DNA from: Bradyrhizobium sp. 200
Lineage (GTDB): Bacteria; Pseudomonadota; Alphaproteobacteria; Rhizobiales; Xanthobacteraceae
Assembly (NCBI RefSeq): GCF_023100945.1
Contig: NZ_CP064689.1
Location: 1,470,001 to 1,534,000 of the forward strand
Direction of reading: 5' to 3'
DNA: 64,000 bases
Both the position numbers and the translations under genes were made by a program. The notes under the pieces were generated by a model. The model did not search any database and was not told the DNA's origin. It saw only the letters and a program-made list of their open reading frames with translations. Below, piece after piece: positions 27,354 to 36,092 of this stretch (positions within the stretch are counted from its first letter, which is position 1; every line of letters begins with the position of its first letter).

Positions 27354-28187
27354 TCACGCGTAATCGCTGTCGCCACCGCCATCGTCGCCGTCGAAGCCGT
27401 CGGAATCGTGATCCATGTCATCATCGTCATTCGAGGCCTGATCGAAGAAACCCTGTCGCGAGCCGGAATCATCATTGTTGTCGGCGCGCCGGCCGGATGA
27501 GCCGATGTCGTTGACCCCGGCGTCGCGCGCCAGATTGCCGCCGGACTGGTCGCTCCACGGCCTGCGGTCTTCGATACCGCCGCTATGGTTTCCGGTATCG
27601 CCGAATGCCTGTTGGTTGCCGCCGCCGCCCATCATCGAGCGGATGCTGCTGGCCAGAAGCGAACCGCCGACCACGCCGGCCGCGGCCGCCGCCGCCGTTC
27701 CGAGAAACGAGCCGCCACCGCCGCCGAACGCCGGTTGCTGCTGCGGCGCGCCATAAGGTTGGGATTGAGGCTGGGCGTAGGCCGGCTGATTGTATTGTCC
27801 GGGCGGTTGGTTCTGCTGCAGCACCTGTCCGGTGTTCCAGGCCGGCCGGCCGCCGCCCGCGTTGCCGCCCATCTCGGGCGCACGGACATTGGGCACCGAA
27901 CCTTGCTGCTGGTTCTGCCCGAAGATCGCATCGCGCATCGAATCGAGGAAGCCGCCGGATTGATTTTGCTGACCCGTCACCGCTTCCAATTCCTGGATGC
28001 GCATGTCGGCTCGCTTCAGCGCTTCGTCCTGCACCAGCGCCGTCTGCACCAGCGCGTAGACCGCATTGGGCGCGTTGCGCAGACCCTGCATGATCGCTGA
28101 CATCGCCTCCGGATCGCGCTTGGCGCTTTCCAGCTTGGCGAGTCGGTCGAAAAGATCGTCAATCAGTTGGCGTTCTTGCGGTGTCAT
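27354..28187 (-). CDS. DUF2076 family protein
   Basis: A 277-residue protein beginning MTPQERQLIDDLFDRLAKLE, the typical DUF2076 N-terminus, with a Lys/Glu-rich helix (to residue 70). A Gln/Pro-rich central part follows, then a hydrophobic glycine/alanine helix (SFLGTAAAAAAGVVGGSLLASSI, about 165-188) and a very acidic Asp/Gly tail. The family is described as possible periplasmic ligand-binding sensors, but nothing in this sequence proves that. The ATG at 28185-28187 is preceded by a GAGAGGG-like SD. Confidence 0.88.
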   Translation of the reverse strand: MTPQERQLIDDLFDRLAKLESAKRDPEAMSAIMQGLRNAPNAVYALVQTALVQDEALKRADMRIQELEAVTGQQNQSGGFLDSMRDAIFGQNQQQGSVPNVRAPEMGGNAGGGRPAWNTGQVLQQNQPPGQYNQPAYAQPQSQPYGAPQQQPAFGGGGGSFLGTAAAAAAGVVGGSLLASSIRSMMGGGGNQQAFGDTGNHSGGIEDRRPWSDQSGGNLARDAGVNDIGSSGRRADNNDDSGSRQGFFDQASNDDDDMDHDSDGFDGDDGGGDSDYA

Positions 28188-28315
28188 GGCCCTCTCCCTC
28201 GCGTCAAATCGTCGTCGACGCGCCGGCAAGATGTAGGGCGGGCTTTGTGTCGCAAATAGTGGGTGGCCGAATTAAATTTTGGTATGCGACAAAACGCCGG
28301 GATTCTTGAGTCTTA

Positions 28316-29158
28316 TCAACTCAATGTAACTTTATTCGCCGCCAGCAATGGCGGGAATCGATCGCCTGCCAGAAACGCGTGTTCCGCCTCGCGCTGGGTG
28401 GTGAGGGGATCGAGGCTTTCAAGCGTTTCGTCGACGAATCCAGGGTGGCACATCACGAGCCCGCCTTCCGGCAATTCGGCAAGGAACTCACCCATCAGCA
28501 CGGCGAAATCCGGCGCTTTCGAAAAATCATAGGCGCCGGCGAAGGCGGGATTGAACGGGATGCCGGCACGGGCGGCGCGCGTGCGGAATTGCGCGCTGAG
28601 CACGTCGAGCACCAGGGCCTTGGGCGCGCCGAGCAGCCCGGCCAGCGGCTTCAGGCGTCCGCCCTGGCGAACCCAGGCGTCGGGGGCGGCTTCCTTTACT
28701 GCGCGCAGGAAAGCGTCGCGCACCTGCGGGAAGAGTTGCGCGTGCTGGTGGCCGTCGACGAAATCGGGCGCGCGGCCGAACAGCTCCTTGAAGGCCGCGA
28801 GCTGGGCCAAAAGTTCATCCTCGATCATTTCAGGGTCGAGCCGCCGCAACAGGCCCGAACGCAACAGGTTCGGAAACGGCAGAAACAAGCCGCCGTTAGT
28901 GGGGCGGAAGTGCATCGTCAGCGGACGAAACGGCGCAGTCAGCGTCGCGTGCAGGCCGATCGCGCAGCGCGGGCTGTTCGCGACAACCTCCTGCAGCGCG
29001 GCGACCTCGCTACGTCCGATCGCCGGACCTACCACCATCACCGAAGTGGCGTTGAGACGGCCGCGGGAGATCAAATCGCGGATGGCGCGGTTGACGCCTT
29101 CAGCCAGCCCGTAATCGTCGGCGCACAGCCAGATCCGGCGCAGCGCAGCGTCGTTCAT
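28316..29158 (-). CDS. ChbG/HpnK family deacetylase
   Basis: A 280-residue YdjC-fold protein. CADDYGLAEGVNRAI near the N-terminus supplies the catalytic/metal-binding Asp-Asp, IGLHATLTAPF the middle His, and FVDGHQHAQLFPQ the late His-x-His. The family removes acetyl groups from sugars; HpnK members act in hopanoid synthesis and ChbG on chitooligosaccharides. Its start overlaps the stop of the upstream glycosyltransferase gene (ATGA), so the two are coupled, which points to processing of a lipid-linked sugar. Confidence 0.9.
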   Translation of the reverse strand: MNDAALRRIWLCADDYGLAEGVNRAIRDLISRGRLNATSVMVVGPAIGRSEVAALQEVVANSPRCAIGLHATLTAPFRPLTMHFRPTNGGLFLPFPNLLRSGLLRRLDPEMIEDELLAQLAAFKELFGRAPDFVDGHQHAQLFPQVRDAFLRAVKEAAPDAWVRQGGRLKPLAGLLGAPKALVLDVLSAQFRTRAARAGIPFNPAFAGAYDFSKAPDFAVLMGEFLAELPEGGLVMCHPGFVDETLESLDPLTTQREAEHAFLAGDRFPPLLAANKVTLS

Positions 29159-30201
29159 TCGGCGGCGGTCCGCTCAGCGGCGCTCGCCGCCGTCTCGCCA
29201 TCGGCGCGCTTTTCGGTGTGCTCGGCGACGAAGTAGATCGGACGCGCCTTCAGCTCGGAGAGGATCTTGCCGATATATTCGCCGACGATACCGATCATGA
29301 TGAGCTGCACGCCGCCGATGGTCATCAGGCCGATCATCAGCGAGGGATAGCCGGGGACCTGCTTGCCGGTGGTCCAGACCTCCCAGAGAATGGTCAGGCC
29401 GAACAGGAAGGCGCTGATGGCCAGGAGCACGCCGAGCAGGCTCGCAAAGCGCAGCGGCGCCACCGAGAACGACGTCAGTCCCTCGATCGACAGGCCGATC
29501 AGCCGGCCCGGACTGAACGTGGTGACGCCGTGCGCGCGCGGCGCCGGCTCGTAATCGACGCGGATCTGGCGGAAGCCGATCCAGTTCGACAGGCCCTTGA
29601 AGAAGCGGTTGCGCTCGGGAAGCTGGCGCAGCGCCGCGGCCGCGCGCGGCGACAGCAGGCGGAAATCGCCGGCGTCTTCGGGGATCTTCTGCCGTGCGCC
29701 CCAGTTGATCAGCGCGTAGAAGCCGTGCACCGCCTTGCGGCGCAGGAACGATTCATTGTCGCGATTCGCCTTCGCCGTATAGACGACGTCGTAACCGTCA
29801 TCGATCCAGTGCGAGACCAGTTTTTCGACCAGGCTCGGAGGATGCTGGCCGTCGCCGTCCATGAATAGCATCGCGCCGCGGCGGGCATGGTCCAGCCCCG
29901 CCATCAGCGCCGCCTCCTTGCCGAAATTGCGCGACAGCGACACCACCTGGATGTCGAGCGCATCTGCCTTGAGCGTGCGCGCGATCGCAAGCGTATTGTC
30001 GGCGCTGCCGTCGTCGACATAGACCACTTCGCTTTCGAGGCCGTAGCGTGCCTTCAGCGTGCGGGCGAGGCCGACCAGCCGCTCGTGCAGCAAAGCGAGC
30101 CCTGCCGCCTCGTTGTATAGCGGCACGACGATCGACAGGCCCTGCGCCGCGGCGCTGGCTGCGGTCGTCGACAGGCGGGAAACGTCAGAGCCGAGATTCA
30201 T
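29155..30201 (-). CDS. GtrB/ArnC-like polyprenyl-phosphate glycosyltransferase (GT2)
   Basis: A 348-residue protein. The N-terminal GT2 domain has LSIVVPLYNEAAGL, VVYVDDGSADNT and MDGDGQHPPSLVEKLV (DxD-type). Two C-terminal helices (FASLLGVLLAISAFLFGLTIL and MIGLMTIGGVQLIMIGIVG) anchor it in the inner membrane, as in GtrB, ArnC and dolichol-phosphate-mannose synthases. It transfers a sugar from a nucleotide donor to undecaprenyl phosphate. It is the first gene of a two-gene operon with the HpnK-like deacetylase; a lipid A or hopanoid decoration is plausible. Confidence 0.92.
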   Translation of the reverse strand: MNLGSDVSRLSTTAASAAAQGLSIVVPLYNEAAGLALLHERLVGLARTLKARYGLESEVVYVDDGSADNTLAIARTLKADALDIQVVSLSRNFGKEAALMAGLDHARRGAMLFMDGDGQHPPSLVEKLVSHWIDDGYDVVYTAKANRDNESFLRRKAVHGFYALINWGARQKIPEDAGDFRLLSPRAAAALRQLPERNRFFKGLSNWIGFRQIRVDYEPAPRAHGVTTFSPGRLIGLSIEGLTSFSVAPLRFASLLGVLLAISAFLFGLTILWEVWTTGKQVPGYPSLMIGLMTIGGVQLIMIGIVGEYIGKILSELKARPIYFVAEHTEKRADGETAASAAERTAAE

Positions 30202-30231
30202 CGATCAGGTTCCAGATTATCCCTTGCATTT

Positions 30232-30274
30232 TGAGCATGATCTCTTCGGAAAACCGGTACCCACTTTTCCGGAT
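30232..30274. repeat. Palindromic repeat family E, short copy E2
   Basis: gagcatgatctcttcggaaa followed by accggtacccacttttccgg and atcatgctcg. It is the reverse complement of the left half of E1. Confidence 0.8.
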
Positions 30275-30336
30275 CATGCTCGAACCGTATATGTTACGCG
30301 CCGCTAGCTGTCGCAACGATGAACGAAACGGCAGCC

Positions 30337-31314
30337 TTATTGCCGCAGGAACGCCTCGAGCCTGGCAAATAGCGGGTTTTCCCGGTCGAGCACATAGTCG
30401 AGCGAGGCGATCGACACCGTGTCGGCGCCGTGCTCGCGCAGGAAGCTGCCGAGCGCATAGAGCTGCATTGGCGGGCAGTGCAGCGTGAGCATGCCCGACG
30501 AGGTCGGCCCGCCGAACGGCGCCACCACACCAAAACGATTATGCGCCTCCGCCAGCAACGCATCGTTGCAGCCGGCAAAACGCGTGCGTACCTCGCGATA
30601 TTTGCTGGCCCGCGCCCGTGCGGCGATGTGATCGAGGATGACGCGCGCGGTCTCGCGGGCATCAGCCGACCAGTCAGCATCCTTTGACGCCACGAGGTTG
30701 GCCTGGCTGCGCAGGATCACGCCGTCGTCCAGCACCTTGAGGCCGTTGGCGGCGAGCGTCGCGCCTGTCGTGGTGATGTCGACGATCATCTCGGCGGTGC
30801 CGACGGCAGGCGCGCCCTCGGTGGCGCCGGCGCTCTCGACGATGCGGTAATCGACCACGCCGTGGGCGGCGAAGAAGTTGCGCGTCAGGTTGATGTATTT
30901 GGTCGCGACGCGCATCCGCCGGTTATGCTGCGCGCGAAAACCCGTCGTGACGTCGTCGAGGTCGGCCATGGTGCGGACGTCGATCCAGGCCTGCGGCACC
31001 GCGACCACGACATTGGCGCTGCCGAAGCCGAGATTGTCGATCAGCAGCACGCGCCTGTCGGCGTCCGCAATGCTTTCGCGGAGCAGATCCTCGCCGGTGA
31101 CGCCGAGATGCACCATGCCGCGCGCCAATTGCGAAGCGATCTCGCTCGCCGAGAGATAGGCGATCTCGACATTGTCGAGGCCCGCGATAGTGCCGCGATA
31201 GTCGCGCGCGCCGCGCGGCTTCGCCAGCGATAGCCCGGCGCGGGTGAAGAACGCTTCGGCGTTCTCCTGCAGGCGGCCCTTGGAGGGAACGGCGAGAACG
31301 AAGGGGGCGGTCAT
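30337..31314 (-). CDS. hisG: ATP phosphoribosyltransferase HisG
   Basis: A 325-residue enzyme catalysing the first step of histidine synthesis, ATP + PRPP to [53 protein letters not shown] and the PRPP-binding [19 protein letters not shown] match HisG. It is longer than HisG short forms (about 210-230) and has an extra C-terminal region (from about residue 225), yet a hisZ gene lies directly upstream and overlaps it by ATGA. The ATG at 31312-31314 was chosen for this coupling. Confidence 0.95.
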   Translation of the reverse strand: MTAPFVLAVPSKGRLQENAEAFFTRAGLSLAKPRGARDYRGTIAGLDNVEIAYLSASEIASQLARGMVHLGVTGEDLLRESIADADRRVLLIDNLGFGSANVVVAVPQAWIDVRTMADLDDVTTGFRAQHNRRMRVATKYINLTRNFFAAHGVVDYRIVESAGATEGAPAVGTAEMIVDITTTGATLAANGLKVLDDGVILRSQANLVASKDADWSADARETARVILDHIAARARASKYREVRTRFAGCNDALLAEAHNRFGVVAPFGGPTSSGMLTLHCPPMQLYALGSFLREHGADTVSIASLDYVLDRENPLFARLEAFLRQ

Positions 31315-32468
31315 GCGGCGCTCCCTTGCTTGCCGAGTTGCGTCAAAGCTTCGATCCACACCGAGAAACCGACCGCCGGGATTGGCATCGGCGAGCCGAG
31401 CTGCGTCATCAAACCATCGTAACGCCCGCCCGCCACCAGCGGTTCGACGCCGTTGCCTTTTGCGTGCAGCTCGAATTCGAAGCCGGTGTAATAGTCGAGG
31501 CCGCGTCCAAAGGAAGTGGAAAAGCGCGTCAGCTTCGTGTCGATGCCGCGCGCGGCCATGAAGCCGATGCGGCTTTCGAGCTCATCGATCGCTGCCGCCA
31601 GATCGAGCCTGGCGTCGGCGGCCAGCGCGCGCAATTGCGCCACCGATTCATCGGGGTCGCCCGCGATCGCGAGGAAGCGCTTGATGATGTCGAGCGCGTC
31701 GCGCGGCAGCGCGCCGCCCTTCAGCGTCGATTGTTCGAGAAAGCGGTCGGCGATTTCGGCGACCGTTCGCCCGCCGACATTGGTGGTGCCGGCGATCGAC
31801 ATCAAATCGGTGACCAGCGCCAGCGCCGCCTTGCGGTCGGAGCCGGCGAGTGCGGCCAGCACGCCCTCATATTCGTTGCGGCCCGGCGCGGTCGCCAGCG
31901 TCAGCCGCTCGATGTCCTCGGCGAGGCTGATCTTGCGGTTGAAATCCTTGATCAGCCGCCGCCGCCAGACCGGGTAGAGATTAAGCGCATCGATCAGTGC
32001 GGTGAACAGGGCGACGTCGCCGGTGCGGATTTCGACGTCCTTCAATCCGAAGGCGGAGGTTGCTTCCAGCGCCAGCGCCAGCATTTCCGCATCCGCCGCA
32101 GCGCGGTCCTGCCGGCCGAATGATTCGATGCCGGCCTGCAGGAATTCGCTCGGCTGGCCGCCGCGATAGCGAAACACCGGCCCGAGATAGCTGAAGCCCG
32201 CGGGCTGGCCGGCGCGCCCCGAGGCGAGATAATCGCGCGCCACGGGAATGGTGAGGTCGGGCCGAAGGCACAGCTCTTCGCCCGACGCGTCGGTCGTCAG
32301 GTAAAGGCTCTTGCGGATATCCTCGCCGGAGAGGTCGAGGAACGGCTCCGCCGGCTGCAGGATGCCGGGGTGGGCCTGCACGTAGCCGCCTTGTGCAAAC
32401 GACAATAGCAGCGCATCCGCCCAGGCGGCGGATCCGGCAGCACCTCTGACGGCAGCGGTCGCGGTCAT
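31311..32468 (-). CDS. hisZ: ATP phosphoribosyltransferase regulatory subunit HisZ
   Basis: A 385-residue class-II aminoacyl-tRNA-synthetase-like protein related to HisRS. It has [36 protein letters not shown] and [13 protein letters not shown], but is not a full HisRS. HisZ pairs with HisG and is needed for activity and histidine feedback in organisms with short HisG. Start at ATG 32466-32468; an in-frame ATG at 32504 is also possible. It precedes and overlaps hisG. Confidence 0.93.
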   Translation of the reverse strand: MTATAAVRGAAGSAAWADALLLSFAQGGYVQAHPGILQPAEPFLDLSGEDIRKSLYLTTDASGEELCLRPDLTIPVARDYLASGRAGQPAGFSYLGPVFRYRGGQPSEFLQAGIESFGRQDRAAADAEMLALALEATSAFGLKDVEIRTGDVALFTALIDALNLYPVWRRRLIKDFNRKISLAEDIERLTLATAPGRNEYEGVLAALAGSDRKAALALVTDLMSIAGTTNVGGRTVAEIADRFLEQSTLKGGALPRDALDIIKRFLAIAGDPDESVAQLRALAADARLDLAAAIDELESRIGFMAARGIDTKLTRFSTSFGRGLDYYTGFEFELHAKGNGVEPLVAGGRYDGLMTQLGSPMPIPAVGFSVWIEALTQLGKQGSAA

Positions 32469-32635
32469 TTCAGGTCCAAATACCCCGGAAAAACCGGGTT
32501 CCATGGTTGGTTGCGGGTTCCCGGCGGTTCCAGGGCCTCGTTGGCGCAGGCCTTAGCATGGCCGGGGCGGCGTTTCGACAGGGATTGGCCAACTGAATTA
32601 ATGGGCGGTGGCTTATGGGGGTCTTGGCCGGCCAG

Positions 32636-33388
32636 CTATCCCGGCCCCCGCCAGTCCCCCAGCGCGGCCTGCACCAGCGCCAGCGCGGCGACGCCGGCGG
32701 TGTCCGCGCGCAGGATGCGGGGGCCCAGAGACAGCCGCAGCGTCTTCGGCTGCCGCAGCAGCAGCGTGCGTTCTTCCTCGGCAAATCCGCCCTCGGGGCC
32801 GATCACGACGTCGATCCCCTCCGTCGCCGATAACCCCTGTTGCAGCGCCCCGATGGGATTGCCGATATCGGCGGCTTCGTCGCAGAACACCAGCAGGCGG
32901 CTGGTCTCGCGCTTTTCGAGAAAGCGGTCGAGCGCAACGGGCTCCGTGACCGCGGCAAGGCTCAGGATCCCGCATTGCTCGGCGGCCTCGATGACATTGG
33001 CGCGCATCCGCTCAACGTTGACCCTTGAGGCCTGCGTGTGCCGCGTCAACACCGGCTGCAGTGCTGACGCCCCCATCTCGACCGCCTTCTGCACCATGTA
33101 GTCGAGCCGCGCGTGCTTCAGCGGCGCAAAGACATAGGCGATGTCGGGCAGGCGGTCCTGCGGTCTCGTCCGACCGAGGATGGTGAGCGTATCGGGCCGC
33201 TTGCGTCCCCCGATCTGCGCCTGCCATTCGCCATCGCGGCCATTGAACACCAGGATGTTATCGCCGGCCGAAAGCCGCAGCACATTGCCGAGGTAATTGC
33301 TCTGGTTGCGCTCCAGCACGATTCGTTCGCCCTCGCGCAAAGCGGCGTCGACGAACAGGCGAGGGGCGCGAAAGTCGAATTCAGGCAT
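32636..33388 (-). CDS. rsmE: 16S rRNA (uracil-1498-N3)-methyltransferase RsmE
   Basis: A 250-residue SPOUT-class methyltransferase. HARLDYMVQKAVEMGASALQPVLTRHT, then VIGPEGGFAEEER and LGPRILRADTAGVAALALVQA are the RsmE hallmarks, forming the trefoil-knot AdoMet site. It methylates U1498 of 16S rRNA in the small subunit. The N-terminal PUA-like part has ERNQSNYLGNVLRLSAGD. The family's normal length is about 245 residues. It ends 167 bp before hisZ on the same strand, with no obvious terminator between. Confidence 0.95.
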   Translation of the reverse strand: MPEFDFRAPRLFVDAALREGERIVLERNQSNYLGNVLRLSAGDNILVFNGRDGEWQAQIGGRKRPDTLTILGRTRPQDRLPDIAYVFAPLKHARLDYMVQKAVEMGASALQPVLTRHTQASRVNVERMRANVIEAAEQCGILSLAAVTEPVALDRFLEKRETSRLLVFCDEAADIGNPIGALQQGLSATEGIDVVIGPEGGFAEEERTLLLRQPKTLRLSLGPRILRADTAGVAALALVQAALGDWRGPG

Positions 33389-33590
33389 CTGTAATGTTCC
33401 GTTTCCGGGCGCTTTTAGCCTAAAGCGCTAGAATCCGGGGCTATTTTTAACTCCCAAGGCGGCGCCACGCCGCGCTGCTGCCCCAATCAACGGGTTGTTA
33501 AGCGTCGGAAGGAATCGTAGAAATGCCCATTGCAAATCTGCGTCGTTCGGAAGACGCCGGGGCTGCCTGACTGCCGGAGAACAACCCTTG

Positions 33591-34244
33591 ATGATCCGCC
33601 GCCTGATTGTGCCGCTGACCGCTGCTGTCGTGACCGTTCACGCCGGGCAAGTGTTTGCGCAGAGCGCGTTCCCGGCGCCATTGCCCAACCAGAGCGCGGC
33701 ACCTGCGAATGCTTCGCCGTTTCCGCCCGTCAACGGCGCTGCGCCGTCGGCTTCGGTCGGCGCTCCGTCGGCGTTCCCGTCACAGGGTGCCGCCCCGGTT
33801 TCCAGCGGATTCAGTGGGCCGCCGCCACAGGCCAGCGGTGGGGCAGACGCCTGCATGAAGGGTTTCTTGCCCCTGCGCGAGGAAGCCGAGCGGCGCGGCA
33901 AGCTGATCAAGGCCGCGAGCGACCGCAAGGCGCCGCCGGATGAGGCCTGCAAGCTGATCGGAAATTTCGGCCAGGCCGAATTGAAGATGATCAAATACGT
34001 CGAGACCAATTCGGCCAAATGCGGAATTCCGGCGCAGATCGCCGACCAGCTCAAGAACGGCCACAAGAACACCGAGAAGATGCAGAAGCAGGTTTGCGGG
34101 GTGGCGGAACAGGCGCGGACGCAGCGACCGGCCGGTCCCAGCCTCAGCGAGGTGCTTGGCTCGGCGGCGCTTCCCGAAGCGCAGCCGGTCAAGAAGGGCG
34201 GCAGCACCTTCGATACGCTGAACGGCAACGTTCTCACGCGATGA
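33591..34244 (+). CDS. Exported low-complexity protein of unknown function
   Basis: A 217-residue protein with a signal peptide (MIRRLIVPLTAAVVTVHAGQVFA). Residues 25-95 are Ala/Pro/Ser-rich with repeated F-P motifs (SAFPAPLPNQ, ASPFPPVN, SAFPSQGAAP). A helical domain of about 90 residues follows with four Cys: ADACMKGFLPLREEAERRGK, DEACKLIGNFGQAELKM, SAKCGIPAQ, KQVCGVAEQ. They probably form two disulfides. The Cys spacing resembles a four-helix exported domain seen in Bradyrhizobiaceae proteins, but I cannot name it. Confidence 0.8.
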   Translation: MIRRLIVPLTAAVVTVHAGQVFAQSAFPAPLPNQSAAPANASPFPPVNGAAPSASVGAPSAFPSQGAAPVSSGFSGPPPQASGGADACMKGFLPLREEAERRGKLIKAASDRKAPPDEACKLIGNFGQAELKMIKYVETNSAKCGIPAQIADQLKNGHKNTEKMQKQVCGVAEQARTQRPAGPSLSEVLGSAALPEAQPVKKGGSTFDTLNGNVLTR

Positions 34245-34254
34245 TCGCGCTCCG

Positions 34255-35184
34255 ATGAGCGACGCGACCGCCCGCGTTGCCGACGCCACCGGCAACTGGG
34301 TCGATACGCACGCGCCATCCTGGTCGCGGCCCTATTTGCGGCTTTCCCGTTTCGACCGCCCGATCGGTTCCTGGCTGTTGCTGATGCCGTGCTGGTGGTC
34401 GGCGGCGCTCGCTGCTGGCATCGCGCGGGACGTCTCGCAACTGCCGCTCGTGATCGTGCTGTTCTTCATCGGCGCCTTTGTCATGCGCGGGGCAGGGTGC
34501 GCCTGGAACGACATCACCGACCGCGATCTCGACGCAAAGGTCGAACGGACGCGGTCGCGGCCGTTGCCAGCCGGACAGATCAGCGTGGCCCAGGCGTTTG
34601 CCTTCCTGGTCCTGCAGGCGCTGATCGGCTTGGCGGTGCTGCTGCAGTTCAACCGCTTCGCGATCATGACCGGCATCGCCTCGCTCGTCATCGTCGCGGT
34701 CTATCCCTTCATGAAGCGCATCACCTGGTGGCCGCAGGTCGTACTGGGCCTTGCCTTCTCATGGGGCGCGCTGATGGGGTTCGCCGTCACGCTCGGGCGG
34801 ATCGACCTGACCGCGCTCGCGCTCTACGCCGGCTCGATCGCCTGGGTGATCGGCTACGACACGATCTACGCGCATCAGGACGCCGAGGATGACGCGCTGA
34901 TCGGCATCAAGTCCACCGCACGCCTGTTCGGCGCGCGCACCCACCGGGCGCTCGCGGTGTTTTATTCGCTCGCGGTGGTCTTGATCGGCGTGGCGTTCGT
35001 GTTGGGCGGCGCGCGCTGGCCGGCCTGGATCGGGCTGATTGCGTTTGCCGCGCATCTCGTCTGGCAAATCAGGCGATTGGACATCGGCAATTCTGCGCTG
35101 TGCCGGCGCGTCTTCTATTCCAACCGCGACGCAGGGCTGTTGCTGTTTGCCGGACTCTTGGTTGACGCAGTGATGCGCGCGTAA
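34255..35184 (+). CDS. ubiA: 4-hydroxybenzoate polyprenyltransferase UbiA
   Basis: A 309-residue membrane prenyltransferase. The first aspartate-rich motif is AWNDITDRDLDAKVERTRSRPL (Asn85, Asp86, Asp89) and the second is YDTIYAHQDAEDD. Nine hydrophobic helices follow the family pattern. It attaches the polyprenyl chain to 4-hydroxybenzoate in ubiquinone synthesis at the inner membrane. It follows the exported unknown by 10 bp, so the two may be cotranscribed. Confidence 0.95.
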   Translation: MSDATARVADATGNWVDTHAPSWSRPYLRLSRFDRPIGSWLLLMPCWWSAALAAGIARDVSQLPLVIVLFFIGAFVMRGAGCAWNDITDRDLDAKVERTRSRPLPAGQISVAQAFAFLVLQALIGLAVLLQFNRFAIMTGIASLVIVAVYPFMKRITWWPQVVLGLAFSWGALMGFAVTLGRIDLTALALYAGSIAWVIGYDTIYAHQDAEDDALIGIKSTARLFGARTHRALAVFYSLAVVLIGVAFVLGGARWPAWIGLIAFAAHLVWQIRRLDIGNSALCRRVFYSNRDAGLLLFAGLLVDAVMRA

Positions 35185-35195
35185 ATCGTAGATCG

Positions 35196-35291
35196 CGTAG
35201 GGTGGGCAAAGGAGCGCTAGCGACGTGCCCACCATCCATCACCGCGCACGCTGCTCGATGGTGGGCACGCTTGCGCTTTGCCCACCCTACG
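35196..35291. repeat. Palindromic repeat family B, copy B1
   Basis: cgtagggtgggcaaaggagc at the left is inverted as gctttgcccaccctacg at the right, with gtgcccaccatc against gatggtgggcac inside. Its partner is at 46917-47006. Confidence 0.88.
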
Positions 35292-35682
35292 GGACTGCGA
35301 ACTGATTTGCTTTTTGCGTAAGCCATCTTCAGACGCGCAGCTTGCGACAGGATAACCTGAGAGCAAATCAATTCTGATTTTCCGAAATCGTGTCAAGCCC
35401 GGCAATCAAAAATATTCCGCTTTCGTTCTCACCCAAATCAGTCGCATAACTCCGCTTGTCTCACGGCGGATGAGGGGCGTTGGCCATCGTCACGAACGCG
35501 CGGTGAGATGCGATGGACGCGGATGGCGCGCTAGACGTACGCGCCGGACGCGTACGGCGAAGGCGTGTGGTTCGGGCGCCGCGGTGCTGGCGCTAAGTCC
35601 TGGAGAAGCGAAGCTTCTCGGGGGCGACGGAGGCAAAAGAGCCGTTCTCCGGGAAGAGCACGCTATAAGCCGTAAAGCCATT

Positions 35683-35793
35683 GCGCAGGGAAGGCCGGAA
35701 TGCTCCCGCTGCCCTGTATGCTCGTGTGCATTTTTGTTTGCGCAAATCGCACGCGAGACCGCGGGTGCAGCAAGCACCCGGTCTTCCCTGCGC
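35683..35793. ncRNA. Candidate structured RNA with closing stem and two inner hairpins
   Basis: GCGCAGGGAAG (35683-35693) pairs over 11 bp with CTTCCCTGCGC (35783-35793). Inside are CTCGTGTGC (35721-35729) with GCACGCGAG (35749-35757), 9 bp including one G-U wobble, and CGGGTGC (35762-35768) with GCACCCG (35774-35780) around a five-base loop. The wobble would be lost on the opposite strand's RNA, favouring forward transcription. A gaggaggg tract (35804-35811) follows. No expression evidence exists. Confidence 0.45.
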
Positions 35794-35882
35794 CCTCTAT
35801 TTCGAGGAGGGCAAATGAAGATGCAAACCTCGGACGTAACGCGCCGCGAGATCGCGAAGTCGTATCCACGAAATCCGCGGCG

Positions 35883-35984
35883 GTCATCGTCCGCGAAGGC
35901 GGACGATCCAGTATTCCAGAGACGTCAGTGATTGAACCGAGAAGCCGCAGCGTACTGGATGCCCCGCCTTCGCGGGGCATGACG
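35883..35984. repeat. Palindromic repeat family A, copy A3 (reverse orientation)
   Basis: gtcatcgtccgcgaaggcgg on the left and ccgccttcgcggggcatgac on the right, the reverse complement order of A1 and A2. gatccagtatt and cgtactggat are the inner inverted parts. Confidence 0.88.
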
Positions 35985-36010
35985 ATGGTGTCTTGCGCCG
36001 CTATCTCAGC

Positions 36011-36085
36011 GTCATTGCGAGCGAAGCGAAGCAATCCATCTATCCCCGTGTTGGGTATGGATTGCTTCGCTTCGCTCGCAAAGAC
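36011..36085. repeat. Palindromic repeat family F, single copy
   Basis: gtcattgcgagcgaagcgaa with gcaatccat on the left is inverted as atggattgc with ttcgcttcgctcgcaaagac on the right. The arms are nearly perfect over 28 bp. Confidence 0.85.
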
Positions 36086-36092
36086 GAAGTCA

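Larger units (their letters stand above)
35185..36092. other. Gene-free repeat island
   Basis: About 900 bp without a credible gene. It holds, in order, repeat B1 (35196-35291), an AT-rich spacer, a structured element (about 35480-35875), repeat A3 (35883-35984) and repeat F1 (36011-36085). Short open frames cross the repeats but show no protein-like composition. From memory, closely similar sequence recurs in Bradyrhizobium intergenic DNA; this was not checked. Confidence 0.75.

Noticed and set aside
35217..35405. 62-codon reverse frame in the repeat island
   Set aside because: It overlaps repeat B1 and looks like the kind of spurious protein annotated in multicopy intergenic elements.
35470..35931. 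Open frame across the repeat island, including a short ORF with a good SD at 35804-35815
   Set aside because: It runs from the structured element into repeat A3, and its translation is determined by the repeats; more likely a by-product.
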